6,430 bases of DNA from CAZKEW01 sp964558915 (lineage in GTDB: Bacteria; Acidobacteriota; Aminicenantia; Aminicenantales; UBA8522): contig CAZLFV010000134.1 in assembly GCA_964558915.1 (NCBI GenBank), positions 1-6,430 on the forward strand. Reading direction: 5' to 3'. The translations under genes were made by a program, and so were the position numbers. The notes under the pieces are model-generated. The model had not been told where the DNA came from, did no database searches, and was given only the letters and a program-made list of their open reading frames with translations. The number at the start of each line of letters is the position of its first letter. The stretch's first letter is position 1. Of this stretch, positions 1-6,394 are shown one piece after another.

Positions 1-501
1 TTGATTCTTGCGCCGCATGAAAAACTCGAGCAGCCTGTATTCTCTCAAGGTGAGACGGATGTCCCTCATACCGCGCGTCACGCGGTGGGTCTTGGGGTCT
101 AGCCTCAGGTCCCCGGGCTCAAGAACGACCGGCTTTTCTCTGATTTCCCTCCGAAGAAGAGCCCGAAGGCGGGCCAGGAGTTCGCCGAAATCAAAGGGCT
201 TGGTGAGATAATCGTCAGCGCCGAGGTCGAGCCCCAGGATTTTATCCTCCAAGGAATCCTTAGCCGTCAACATCAGAACGGGTGATTGAACTCTTTTCTT
301 CCGCAGTTCGCCGATGATTTCAAAGCCGTTTTTCCTGGGGAGAAGGATGTCGAGGATGATCAAATCATAGGAATACGTCGTGGCGAAATCCAGCGCCTCC
401 TGACCGTCGTGGACGGCATCAACGGAAAACTTTGCCCTTTCCAGGGCTTTTTTGATGAGAGAAGCGAGTTTCTTCTCGTCTTCCACTAGGAGAACGCGCA
501 T
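1..501 (-). CDS. OmpR/PhoB-family response regulator, N-terminal 167 residues (3' end beyond window)
   Basis: This is a two-component DNA-binding response regulator. It reads from ATG at 501 down to the left edge without a stop, giving 167 residues. The receiver domain spans about residues 1-118, with the acidic pocket E7-D8, phospho-acceptor D51 (in LIILDILLP), switch T79 (in LMLTAKD) and K101 (in YLTKPF). After a short linker the winged-helix effector domain begins near residue 125, with the family hallmark LTLREYRLLEFFMRR at about 150-164. Full-length members have about 225 residues, so roughly the last 60, including the recognition helix and wing, lie outside. It diverges from the plus-strand operon and probably controls it, and a sensor kinase gene commonly follows such a regulator. 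No Shine-Dalgarno sequence precedes the ATG; a TATAAT box ends six bases before it. The subfamily (CusR-like, PmrA/QseB-like and so on) cannot be settled without the C-terminus, so no symbol is given. Confidence 0.93.
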   Translation of the reverse strand, partial: MRVLLVEDEKKLASLIKKALERAKFSVDAVHDGQEALDFATTYSYDLIILDILLPRKNGFEIIGELRKKRVQSPVLMLTAKDSLEDKILGLDLGADDYLTKPFDFGELLARLRALLRREIREKPVVLEPGDLRLDPKTHRVTRGMRDIRLTLREYRLLEFFMRRKNQ

Positions 502-507
502 TTTTTT

Positions 508-536
508 ATTATACAGAAAAGACGGGTAGGACACAA
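508..536 (-). promoter_or_regulatory. Sigma70-type promoter of the response regulator, probably leaderless
   Basis: On the minus strand a perfect TATAAT (513-508) lies 17 bases from TTGTGT (536-531), which matches the first three bases of the TTGACA consensus. Only six A residues separate TATAAT from the ATG at 501. A start site at the normal distance would therefore fall on or next to the A of the ATG, and the mRNA would have no leader. The lack of any GGAGG-like sequence upstream of the ATG agrees with this. Confidence 0.6.
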
Positions 537-560
537 AAAAATCAGGTCTGGGTTCGCTTT

Positions 561-582
561 TTTAATATTTCTTTAATCTTTG
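561..582 (+). promoter_or_regulatory. Putative response-regulator operator: 11-bp direct repeat TTTAAT-N5-TTTAAT
   Basis: TTTAAT occurs at 561-566 and again at 572-577, exactly 11 bases apart. The five bases after each copy are alike (ATTTC and CTTTG). OmpR/PhoB-family regulators bind head-to-tail to direct repeats with about one helical turn of spacing; PhoB boxes are built of 11-bp units, and PmrA/QseB-type sites follow YTTAAK-N5-YTTAAK, which this matches. A weak third unit (TCTGAG) follows at 583-588. The site lies between the divergent regulator and the operon, so the regulator encoded at 501-1 is the natural candidate. Binding is inferred. Confidence 0.55.
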
Positions 583-592
583 TCTGAGAAAA

Positions 593-598
593 TATCTT
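593..598 (+). promoter_or_regulatory. Possible -10 element of the plus-strand operon
   Basis: TATCTT matches four of six bases of TATAAT. It starts 10 bases after the end of the 22-bp direct repeat, the spacing typical of PhoB-type activated promoters where the operator replaces a -35 box. No good TTGACA-like sequence is seen at the usual distance, which fits activator dependence. The call is weak by sequence alone. Confidence 0.3.
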
Positions 599-612
599 TG
601 AAAGGATTAAGT

Positions 613-620
613 AAGGAGGT
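613..620 (+). promoter_or_regulatory. Near-perfect Shine-Dalgarno sequence for the ATG at 626
   Basis: AAGGAGGT, fully complementary to the 16S rRNA tail, ends five bases before the ATG at 626. It is the strongest ribosome-binding site in the window and supports 626 as a real initiation site. Confidence 0.7.
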
Positions 621-625
621 TTACC

Positions 626-1327
626 ATGAACTCAAAGCGCTTTCAACAAAAAAGGAGACCGACAATGAAATTACAATTTGCATTTATACTTATGTCGATG
701 CTTATGGCAATGAACATCCACGCTCAAACGGTTGACTTTGACAAGGACGAGCCCGGAAAGCCTCCGAAGGGCTTTACCACCGCTCTCACAGGCGGCGGTG
801 TTCTCGGAGTCTGGGTAATACAGAGAGAGTCCAGTGCACCTTCACAATCGAATGTCCTCGCTCAAACCGATATGGACGCAACGGGTTATCGTTTTCCTCT
901 ATGTGTTTATGATGGGTTCATCGGGAAGGATGTCGATCTGAGCGTGAAGTTTAAGCCGGTGAAAGGCGAAGGGGATCAGGCTGCAGGTCTCGTGTGGCGC
1001 TACAAGGACAAAGACAACTACTACATCGTTCGGGCGAATGCACTGGAGAACAACGTCGTGCTTTACAAAGTCGAGAAAGGAAAACGAACAGACCTTCCGC
1101 TAGTGGGAAAAGGGAGAACATATGGCGCAAAGGTAAAGGTGCCATCTGGCGAGTGGGGAACTTTGCGCGTCGTTGTGAACGGCAATCTCTTCGAGGTATT
1201 CCTGAACGGCACCAAACTCTATGAAGTGGAGGATACCACCTTTACCGAATCAGGGAAAGTGGGCTTGTGGACGAAAGCTGATTCGTACACGCTTTTTGAC
1301 GACCTCAAGATAAATACAAACAAATAA
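626..1327 (+). CDS. Secreted concanavalin-like (DUF1080/LamG-type) domain protein
   Basis: The product is 233 residues from ATG 626, or 220 from the in-frame ATG 665; both have good ribosome-binding sites. Either way an export signal is present: MKLQFAFILMSMLMAMNIHA, with likely cleavage before QTVDFD. The mature part reads as one all-beta jelly-roll. Hallmarks, numbered from 626, are GLVWRYKDKDNYY at 121-133, a TLRVVVNGNLFEVFLNG segment ending at residue 195, and a closing GKVGLWTKADS...FDDL. These resemble the DUF1080 (3-keto-disaccharide hydrolase) and LamG-type sandwiches, which bind or act on sugars. I cannot identify catalytic residues, so a binding or sensing role is as likely as an enzymatic one. 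It should act in the periplasm or outside the cell. It is the first gene after the control region and lies 47 bp before the outer-membrane gene with no terminator visible between. Confidence 0.85.
   Translation: MNSKRFQQKRRPTMKLQFAFILMSMLMAMNIHAQTVDFDKDEPGKPPKGFTTALTGGGVLGVWVIQRESSAPSQSNVLAQTDMDATGYRFPLCVYDGFIGKDVDLSVKFKPVKGEGDQAAGLVWRYKDKDNYYIVRANALENNVVLYKVEKGKRTDLPLVGKGRTYGAKVKVPSGEWGTLRVVVNGNLFEVFLNGTKLYEVEDTTFTESGKVGLWTKADSYTLFDDLKINTNK
651..657 (+). promoter_or_regulatory. Second Shine-Dalgarno sequence, for the in-frame ATG at 665
   Basis: AAAGGAG lies seven bases before an in-frame ATG at 665. Starting there gives a compact 20-residue signal peptide with nothing in front of it. The site competes with the start at 626, 13 codons upstream. 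Confidence 0.5.
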
Positions 1328-1374
1328 TCATTTCCTACATCTTGGTGATTTTGGCATTGCGGGGTGGTACATAC

Positions 1375-3528
1375 ATGAAGATATTTGGCATTTTCTCCAT
1401 ATGCTGCGCTCTGTTCACGTCCGTCGAAGCCTCCATGCAAGTGTCAGAGCCGAGTGTCATCAAGGCTTGTCGCGTGGATGCCGCGGTCCGCTTGGACGGT
1501 AACCTGGATGAGGAAGCGTGGCACAACGCTCAGAGAATATCCAATTTCACTCAGCGCGAGCTCAACGAAGGAAGTCCTGCCTCTGAGCGCACAGAAGTGG
1601 GCATCGTCTACACGGATAAAGCCCTATACCTCGGGATCTGGTGCTTTGATTCAGAGGCAAAAAGGCTCGTTGCTAAAGAGATGAAGCGGGATTTCAACTT
1701 TGATACGGAAGATAATTTTGAAGTCATCATCGACACTTATCACGACCGGCGCAACGGCTATCTTTTCGTTATCAACCCCAACGGCGCGCGTGCCGACAGC
1801 CTGGTGACGGATGAAGGACGGAGGACGAATGAAGACTGGAACGGCGTCTGGGATGTTGCAGTTCGGGTTACCCCGCAAGGATGGTTTGCCGAGATGGAAA
1901 TTCCCTTTTCCACACTCAAGTTCCCGGACCAGGACGCACAGATTTGGGGAATAAATTTTGAACGGAACATCCGGCGCAAAAAAGAGCAGGTGCTCTGGCA
2001 GGGCTGGTCCAGGGACTATGAGTTAGAACAGGTCTCCAAAGCCGGAACTCTTGTCGGGATCGAGGGTGTTTCGGGAGGCCATCTTCTCGAAGTCAAACCC
2101 TATTTCACCGGAGGGATGGAAAAGGTCACAGGGAACAAGGCCGCTTCAGTGGCAAAATTCGGTGGCGATGTCAATTATCTCCTAACCTCAAATCTCAAGC
2201 TTAATCTTACAGTTCACACCGATTTCGCCCAGGTCGAATCCGACCGGGCCCGCATCAATCTGACCCGGTTTTCTCTCTATTATCCTGAAAAACGGGAGTT
2301 TTTTCTTGAAGGGAAAGGATCGTTTGATTTCGGATTGGGCCAGGCGGCCGAGGTCTTTTACAGCCGCCGCATCGGCATTAGAGGAGATGAGGAAATTCCG
2401 ATTCTCGGGGGCGCGCGCCTCACCGGGAAGGCCGGTCGGACCAATATCGGCGTGTTCACGCTGCAGACGGCTCGGATGGAAGAAGACCCGACTGCCAACT
2501 ACAGCGTCCTGCGGATCAGCCAGGACGTTCTGAGCCAGTCTAAGGTTGGGTTTATTCTTACCTCCAAGAATTCCGCTGGTAATTTCAATTACGTTTACGG
2601 GATCGACGGAAACTACGTTTCTTCTAAACTCTTCGGGGATAAGAATATCGTCATGGGCGGTGCGGTGGCTCAATCCCTGACCAAAGGCGTCTCGGCCGGG
2701 AGGAACATGGCCTACCGGCTTTTCCTCAGCTATCCCAACGACAAGGTGGAATACGACCTGGCATTAGTCAGCGTCCAGAAGGATTTTGACCCCCAGGTGG
2801 GTTTTCTCAGGCGCGGTAATTATAAGATGTTTTATACCGAACTGCAGTTCAACCCGAGGCCCTCTTTTCTCCCTTTTATCCGAAAGATGGAATTTAAGCC
2901 GCTTGATATTAATTATTATCTTACCGAGGATACGAACAAGCTCGAATCTATCTCCATGGAGTGGCGGCCGTTGGGGTTTGGAACAAAGAGCGGGGAGTGG
3001 TTCGAATACAACATCCAGCGTTTTTTTGACCGGCTGGACCAGGGATTCGAGATTCATGACGGGATCGTGATCCCCGCAGGGGAGTACTGGTTTAGCCGTC
3101 ATGAGCTTCAGTTCTCGACATTCCGGGGACGCAAGATCTCTCTCGATGGATCGACAAGCTGGGGAGGGTACTACACCGGTTCGCGAACGGAAGCCGATAT
3201 CGCACTCCGGATCAATGTCAACGAACATCTCAATTTTTCGGTGGATTCGCAATGGAACAAACTCCGTTTCGGCGGGGCGGAATTCGTCACCAGGGAAATC
3301 GGAGCGCGCTTGGAATACGCCTTCACCACGAAGCTGTACACAGCAGTCTTTGGCCAGTGGAATAATGAGGACGAAGAAATCTTGCTTAACTTCCGTCTCA
3401 ATTGGATTCCGAAAATCGGCAGTGATTTTTACCTGGCTGTCAATCAGAAGATATTCACAGGGAGACCAGGGTGGAGGCTGGAGGGGACCACAATTCTCCT
3501 CAAGTTTATATGGAGGTTTTCTTACTAA
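1375..3528 (+). CDS. Outer-membrane protein: CBM9/DOMON-like domain plus DUF5916 beta-barrel
   Basis: The product is 717 residues from ATG 1375. This start sits directly before a signal peptide (MKIFGIFSICCALFTSVEA, cleavage near 19) and has a weak GGGGTGG ribosome-binding site seven bases upstream. Residues about 30-230 form a CBM9/DOMON-like beta-sandwich, with the entry motif VRLDGNLDEEAW at 38-49 and a VINPNGARADS segment. The rest matches the DUF5916 pattern: DFAQVESDRARINLTRF, then YPEKREFFLEG at 303-313, VFYSRRIG at 327-334, and IPILGGARLTGKAGRTNIG. Alternating hydrophobic/polar strands continue to the end, which closes on FIWRFSY with a terminal aromatic, as in outer-membrane barrels assembled by BAM. 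The function of DUF5916 is not established; a channel, or a barrel with a periplasmic ligand-binding head, is plausible. The TAA stop shares its last A with the ATG of the binding-protein gene, suggesting translational coupling to the importer. Family assignment is confident; substrate is unknown. Confidence 0.9.
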   Translation: MKIFGIFSICCALFTSVEASMQVSEPSVIKACRVDAAVRLDGNLDEEAWHNAQRISNFTQRELNEGSPASERTEVGIVYTDKALYLGIWCFDSEAKRLVAKEMKRDFNFDTEDNFEVIIDTYHDRRNGYLFVINPNGARADSLVTDEGRRTNEDWNGVWDVAVRVTPQGWFAEMEIPFSTLKFPDQDAQIWGINFERNIRRKKEQVLWQGWSRDYELEQVSKAGTLVGIEGVSGGHLLEVKPYFTGGMEKVTGNKAASVAKFGGDVNYLLTSNLKLNLTVHTDFAQVESDRARINLTRFSLYYPEKREFFLEGKGSFDFGLGQAAEVFYSRRIGIRGDEEIPILGGARLTGKAGRTNIGVFTLQTARMEEDPTANYSVLRISQDVLSQSKVGFILTSKNSAGNFNYVYGIDGNYVSSKLFGDKNIVMGGAVAQSLTKGVSAGRNMAYRLFLSYPNDKVEYDLALVSVQKDFDPQVGFLRRGNYKMFYTELQFNPRPSFLPFIRKMEFKPLDINYYLTEDTNKLESISMEWRPLGFGTKSGEWFEYNIQRFFDRLDQGFEIHDGIVIPAGEYWFSRHELQFSTFRGRKISLDGSTSWGGYYTGSRTEADIALRINVNEHLNFSVDSQWNKLRFGGAEFVTREIGARLEYAFTTKLYTAVFGQWNNEDEEILLNFRLNWIPKIGSDFYLAVNQKIFTGRPGWRLEGTTILLKFIWRFSY
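3512..3517 (+). promoter_or_regulatory. Shine-Dalgarno GGAGGT inside the barrel gene, for the ATG at 3528
   Basis: GGAGGT lies ten bases before ATG 3528, inside the last codons of the preceding gene. It fixes the start at 3528 rather than at the upstream in-frame ATG 3471, because only 3528 puts a lipoprotein signal at the N-terminus. Confidence 0.7.
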
Positions 3529-4523
3529 TGAACAAACTCGGCATTTCGCTAGTTCTGCTCTGTTCCTTCATCTCGTGCTCGCCGGGGTCTTCCGACGTAG
3601 TAATCTACGTTTCCGAGGACCAGGTGTTTTCAGAGCCGGTGTTGAAGGATTTTGAAAGAGAAACCGGAATAAAGGTAAGAGCCCTTTACGACACCGAGGA
3701 GGCAAAGGGGACGGGTGTGATGAACCGCCTCATCGCTGAGAAGAAGAATCCACGGGCCGATGTCTATTGGGCCAACGAGCCGATCCGGGCCATCGTCTTG
3801 AAGGAAAAGGGTGTCACGGCTCAATATTTCTCTCCCCAGGCGGAGGGCATTCCCTTCCGTTTTAAGGATCGGGAAGGTCACTGGACGGGGTTCTCAGCGA
3901 GGGCCCGTGTCTTTATTGCGGGTCTGGAAGGAACGGGGCCGACATCCATTCTTGATTATGCAAAAGCGGAATGGAAAGGCCGGGCAGTGATGGCCAATCC
4001 CCTTTTCGGGACGACGACCGTATGGGTAGCCTCTCTTTTTTCCGTCTGGGGGGATGAAAAGGCGAAGGATTTTCTTAGTCAGATAAGAGCCAACGGCGTG
4101 AAGATTTCCTCCAGCAACGGCGAATCCACCCTGCTTGTCACAAACGGAGAATGCACCTTCGGCCTTGTCGATAGCGACGACGCTGCGAATGCGGTAAGAA
4201 GCGGAAAGCCCGTGAGAATGGTTGTGCCCGACCAGACAGAAGGCGGTCTGGGTTGCTTAGTGCTGCCGAATGCCGCCGTGCTTGTGAGAAACGGACCGAA
4301 CAGAAAGAATGGAGAAAGGCTGATCGACTATCTGCTTTCCCCCCAGACGGAGAGACGGCTGGCTTTCGCGGACTGCGCGCAGATTCCTCTGCGCGAGGGT
4401 ATGGAAACACCGCCCGATGTCCTTGCCCTAAAATCGATCAAGGTGATGGAGGTCGATTACGAGATGGTCTCCAAGAAGCTCAGGGAGATTCAGCCTTTTC
4501 TGAGGGCGTGGACGGGAAATTGA
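3528..4523 (+). CDS. ABC transporter solute-binding lipoprotein, FbpA-like class
   Basis: This 331-residue protein is the extracytoplasmic binding component of the importer encoded just downstream. A short hydrophobic signal ends in FISC, making C17 the likely lipidated residue. The mature chain has the two-lobe pattern of iron(III)/thiamine-type binding proteins: VVIYVSEDQVFSEPVLKDFE at 24-43, RADVYWANEP at 76-85, WTGFSARARV at 119-128, an NGE...FGLVDSDDA segment at about 206-219, VVPDQ at 232-236, and DYLLSPQTERRLAF at 267-280. In FbpA the region near 215-218 carries the adjacent Tyr pair that binds Fe3+; here it reads D215-S-D217-D218. Ferric binding by that mechanism is therefore not supported, and another cation or an organic or anionic ligand is possible. 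Three Cys (209, 243, 283) occur in the mature part. The start overlaps the barrel stop by one base. Confidence 0.9.
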   Translation: MNKLGISLVLLCSFISCSPGSSDVVIYVSEDQVFSEPVLKDFERETGIKVRALYDTEEAKGTGVMNRLIAEKKNPRADVYWANEPIRAIVLKEKGVTAQYFSPQAEGIPFRFKDREGHWTGFSARARVFIAGLEGTGPTSILDYAKAEWKGRAVMANPLFGTTTVWVASLFSVWGDEKAKDFLSQIRANGVKISSSNGESTLLVTNGECTFGLVDSDDAANAVRSGKPVRMVVPDQTEGGLGCLVLPNAAVLVRNGPNRKNGERLIDYLLSPQTERRLAFADCAQIPLREGMETPPDVLALKSIKVMEVDYEMVSKKLREIQPFLRAWTGN

Positions 4524-4568
4524 ACTCGGAAAGATTATCGCTCGGAATTGCGGTTATCTTCCTGGCTG
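4520..4568 (+). CDS. ABC permease, N-terminal fragment before the assembly gap
   Basis: From TTG 4520 the frame reads NSERLSLGIAVIFLAG-like sequence, a short basic/polar start followed by the beginning of a hydrophobic helix, as expected for the first membrane segment of a permease. The TTG overlaps the TGA of the binding-protein gene by four bases (TTGA), a common coupling arrangement. No ATG is available in this frame. A GTG at 4508 is the alternative start, but its only purine-rich stretch is one base away. The frame differs from that of the part after the gap, which means nothing if the 100 Ns are a placeholder. Assigning this fragment to the same gene is inference from gene order. Confidence 0.55.
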
Positions 4569-4668
4569 NNNNNNNNNNNNNNNNNNNNNNNNNNNNNNNN
4601 NNNNNNNNNNNNNNNNNNNNNNNNNNNNNNNNNNNNNNNNNNNNNNNNNNNNNNNNNNNNNNNNNNNN
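4569..4668. other. Assembly gap: exactly 100 Ns
   Basis: The run is exactly 100 N, the conventional placeholder for a gap of unknown length. Fused permeases of this class have roughly 520-560 residues. About 16 are seen before the gap and 350 after, so some 450-550 bp of real sequence are probably missing. Confidence 0.95.
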
Positions 4669-5721
4669 TATGCGGGCTGGCGGACGGTCCTCCGCAAAAT
4701 ATCGCTGCCGATGGTCGCCCCGGGGATTTTCCTTGCTGGTTTGCTTGTTTTCGTCCTGACGATCGGTGAGTTTGGCGTTCCGATGACCCTCCGTTTTAAT
4801 GTGTTCTCCGTCGAATCTTTTATCCAGGTTTCGGCGTTTCACGACTTCAACACCGGAGCCGCCACCGCTATTCCTCTGGTTTTGATCGTGCTGGTAATGG
4901 TCTGTCTTGAACGAAAGTGGATGAGAGGGAAAATGCCCTCCTTTGAGCTGACACAAGGACAGATGCTGGTTGTTCATCTAAAAAAAACCAAACCCTTTAT
5001 TATGCTCGGGACGTTCGTTCTCGCTTTCCTCCTTGTCCTCATTCCCCTGGCCGTATTGGTGTCTAAGTCTTTTCCCTTAGGGACGTACCGATTCGCATTC
5101 CTTAAGGCTTCAGGAAGCGTTGCCCGGAGCCTATTTTACGCTATTGCCGGAGCGTCGTGTCTGACAATTCTCGGTTTTTTTCTTGGATACCTTTTCCAGA
5201 GAAAGACTTCGAGGTTTTCGATGGCTGTCGATTCTCTCGCTCTTTTTCTTTTCGCTCTGCCCGGCGCTGTCATCGGCCTCGGCCTGATGCGGTTTTGGAA
5301 TACGCGGGCGACGGGTTTCGTTTATGGGTCCGCGGCTATCATCATCATCGGATTCATCGCCAAGTTCTCGGCCTTGGGAGGCCGGATCATGGCCATCGCT
5401 TTTTCCCAAGTTCCGGCCTCGATGGAAGAAGCGGCTCGCGTCGCTGGAGGAGGCTGGTTCCGCAGGATCATGAAGATCTGGATTCCCCTGATGAAAAAAG
5501 GCCTGTTCGGAGCGTGGCTTGTTGGGTTTCTCTTCTGTCTGCGAGACTTAGACGTCACGATGATGATCTATCCCCCAGGCAGGGATACGCTTCCCGTTCG
5601 TATCTTCACCACCATGGCCAACAGCCCTGAAGAGGTCATTTCTGCTATGTGCCTTATCATGGTAGCGACTGCCCTGCTGCCTCTGGGCCTCCTTGGCAGG
5701 ATTTTCCGACAGATAAGGTGA
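4669..5721 (+). CDS. ABC transporter permease, fused two-domain (FbpB/ThiP-like), partial at 5' end
   Basis: This is the inner-membrane channel of the importer. The frame is open from the gap edge for 350 residues. It begins inside the first EAA loop (YAGWRTVLRKISLPMVAPG, where LP is the typical end of the motif), then two helices (APGIFLAGLLVFVLTIGEFG and the segment around PLVLIVLVMVC). After a charged linker a second permease unit follows with about six helices, starting with IMLGTFVLAFLLVLIPLAVL. It has a full EAA loop, EEAARVAGGG encoded at 5425-5454, with IWIPLM further on. Two EAA loops in one chain mark the fused FbpB/ThiP type, which needs no second permease. The ATG at 4711 is internal, not a start, because coding similarity extends upstream of it. 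The ATPase gene starts one base after the TGA stop, so the two are surely co-translated. Substrate cannot be read from the permease. Confidence 0.88.
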   Translation, partial: YAGWRTVLRKISLPMVAPGIFLAGLLVFVLTIGEFGVPMTLRFNVFSVESFIQVSAFHDFNTGAATAIPLVLIVLVMVCLERKWMRGKMPSFELTQGQMLVVHLKKTKPFIMLGTFVLAFLLVLIPLAVLVSKSFPLGTYRFAFLKASGSVARSLFYAIAGASCLTILGFFLGYLFQRKTSRFSMAVDSLALFLFALPGAVIGLGLMRFWNTRATGFVYGSAAIIIIGFIAKFSALGGRIMAIAFSQVPASMEEAARVAGGGWFRRIMKIWIPLMKKGLFGAWLVGFLFCLRDLDVTMMIYPPGRDTLPVRIFTTMANSPEEVISAMCLIMVATALLPLGLLGRIFRQIR

Positions 5722-5722
5722 G

Positions 5723-6394
5723 ATGATAAAAATAGAGGACATTTATAAATCATACGGCGGACTTCCCGCCCTCCGCGGTGTGGATTTAGAAATCAACAGA
5801 GGCGAGCGCCTGGTCGTTCTGGGTCCTTCGGGATGTGGGAAGACAACGCTTTTAAGGCTGATCGCGGGGTTCATCGTTCCGGATCGGGGCCGGATTTGGC
5901 TGGATGGGCTTCTAGTGGCCGAAGGCGGAAGATTGCTTATCGAACCGGAAAACAGAAAAATCGGGATGGTTTTTCAGGACCTTGCGCTTTGGCCGCACAT
6001 GACTGTCTTTCAGCATCTTGAGTTTGGGTTGAAAGCAAGGCGGATTCCCGGACCAAAAAGAAAGGCCCGTATCCTGAATATGCTCAGAAAAGTGCAGATG
6101 ATGGACTATGCAGAGAGGTTCCCGAAAGAGCTTTCAGGCGGTCAGCAGCAGCGGGTCGCCATCGCCCGGGCCCTTATTCTTGAACCCGAAGTATTATTAA
6201 TGGATGAACCACTTTCGAACCTGGACTATGATTTGAACCGCCTCCTTCGGGAAGAAATCCTCAGGCTCCAGGAGGAGCTGAGAATTACCATTCTTTATGT
6301 TACGCATGACCTTAATGAGGCACTTTTCCTTGGAACAAGAATCGTTGTCATGGAGAGGGGCGGGATCACCGTTCAGAAAGGAAGGAAGACATGA
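5723..6394 (+). CDS. ABC transporter ATP-binding protein, short form without C-terminal regulatory domain
   Basis: The 223-residue ATPase powers the importer. All nucleotide-binding motifs are intact: Walker A GPSGCGKTT at 34-42, Q-loop Q85 (GMVFQDLALWP), signature LSGGQ at 137-141, Walker B VLLMDE at 157-162 with catalytic E162, D-loop SNLD at 165-168, and switch H195. The spacing and the QDLALWPHMTV stretch are typical of the FbpC/PotA/ThiQ class of importers. FbpC- and PotA-type proteins usually have about 340-370 residues with a C-terminal TOBE regulatory domain; this one stops just after the ATPase core, like ThiQ. ATG 5723 follows AAGG at 5715-5718 by four bases and the permease stop by one base. 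The TGA stop overlaps the next ATG by four bases. Confidence 0.93.
   Translation: MIKIEDIYKSYGGLPALRGVDLEINRGERLVVLGPSGCGKTTLLRLIAGFIVPDRGRIWLDGLLVAEGGRLLIEPENRKIGMVFQDLALWPHMTVFQHLEFGLKARRIPGPKRKARILNMLRKVQMMDYAERFPKELSGGQQQRVAIARALILEPEVLLMDEPLSNLDYDLNRLLREEILRLQEELRITILYVTHDLNEALFLGTRIVVMERGGITVQKGRKT

Noticed and set aside
286..489. Short plus-strand open frame over the regulator
   Set aside because: The minus-strand reading gives a textbook receiver domain with D51, T79 and K101; the plus-strand frame is its shadow.
535..563. A-rich and T-rich runs around 535-541 and 558-563 as a possible intrinsic terminator
   Set aside because: No GC-rich stem connects them; they sit within a divergent promoter region and are better explained as AT-rich control DNA.
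1342..1374. TTG start 11 codons upstream for the barrel protein
   Set aside because: It would put a non-signal stretch before the signal peptide and has no ribosome-binding site; ATG 1375 gives a clean signal peptide.
2188..2673. 161-codon open frame on the minus strand inside the barrel gene
   Set aside because: It lies wholly opposite a convincing DUF5916 coding sequence, resembles no known family, has no export or fold signature, and is explained by codon bias of the real gene.
2764..3252. 162-codon open frame on the minus strand inside the barrel gene
   Set aside because: Same reason: antisense shadow of the barrel with no recognisable motif.
3471..3527. Upstream in-frame ATG for the binding lipoprotein
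   Set aside because: It would bury the lipoprotein signal behind 19 extra residues and overlap the barrel gene by 58 bases; GGAGGT at 3512-3517 points to 3528.
4253..4759. Continuous frame running through the N run
   Set aside because: It is open only because Ns encode no stop; its first part is out of frame with the binding-protein gene and its last part out of frame with the permease.
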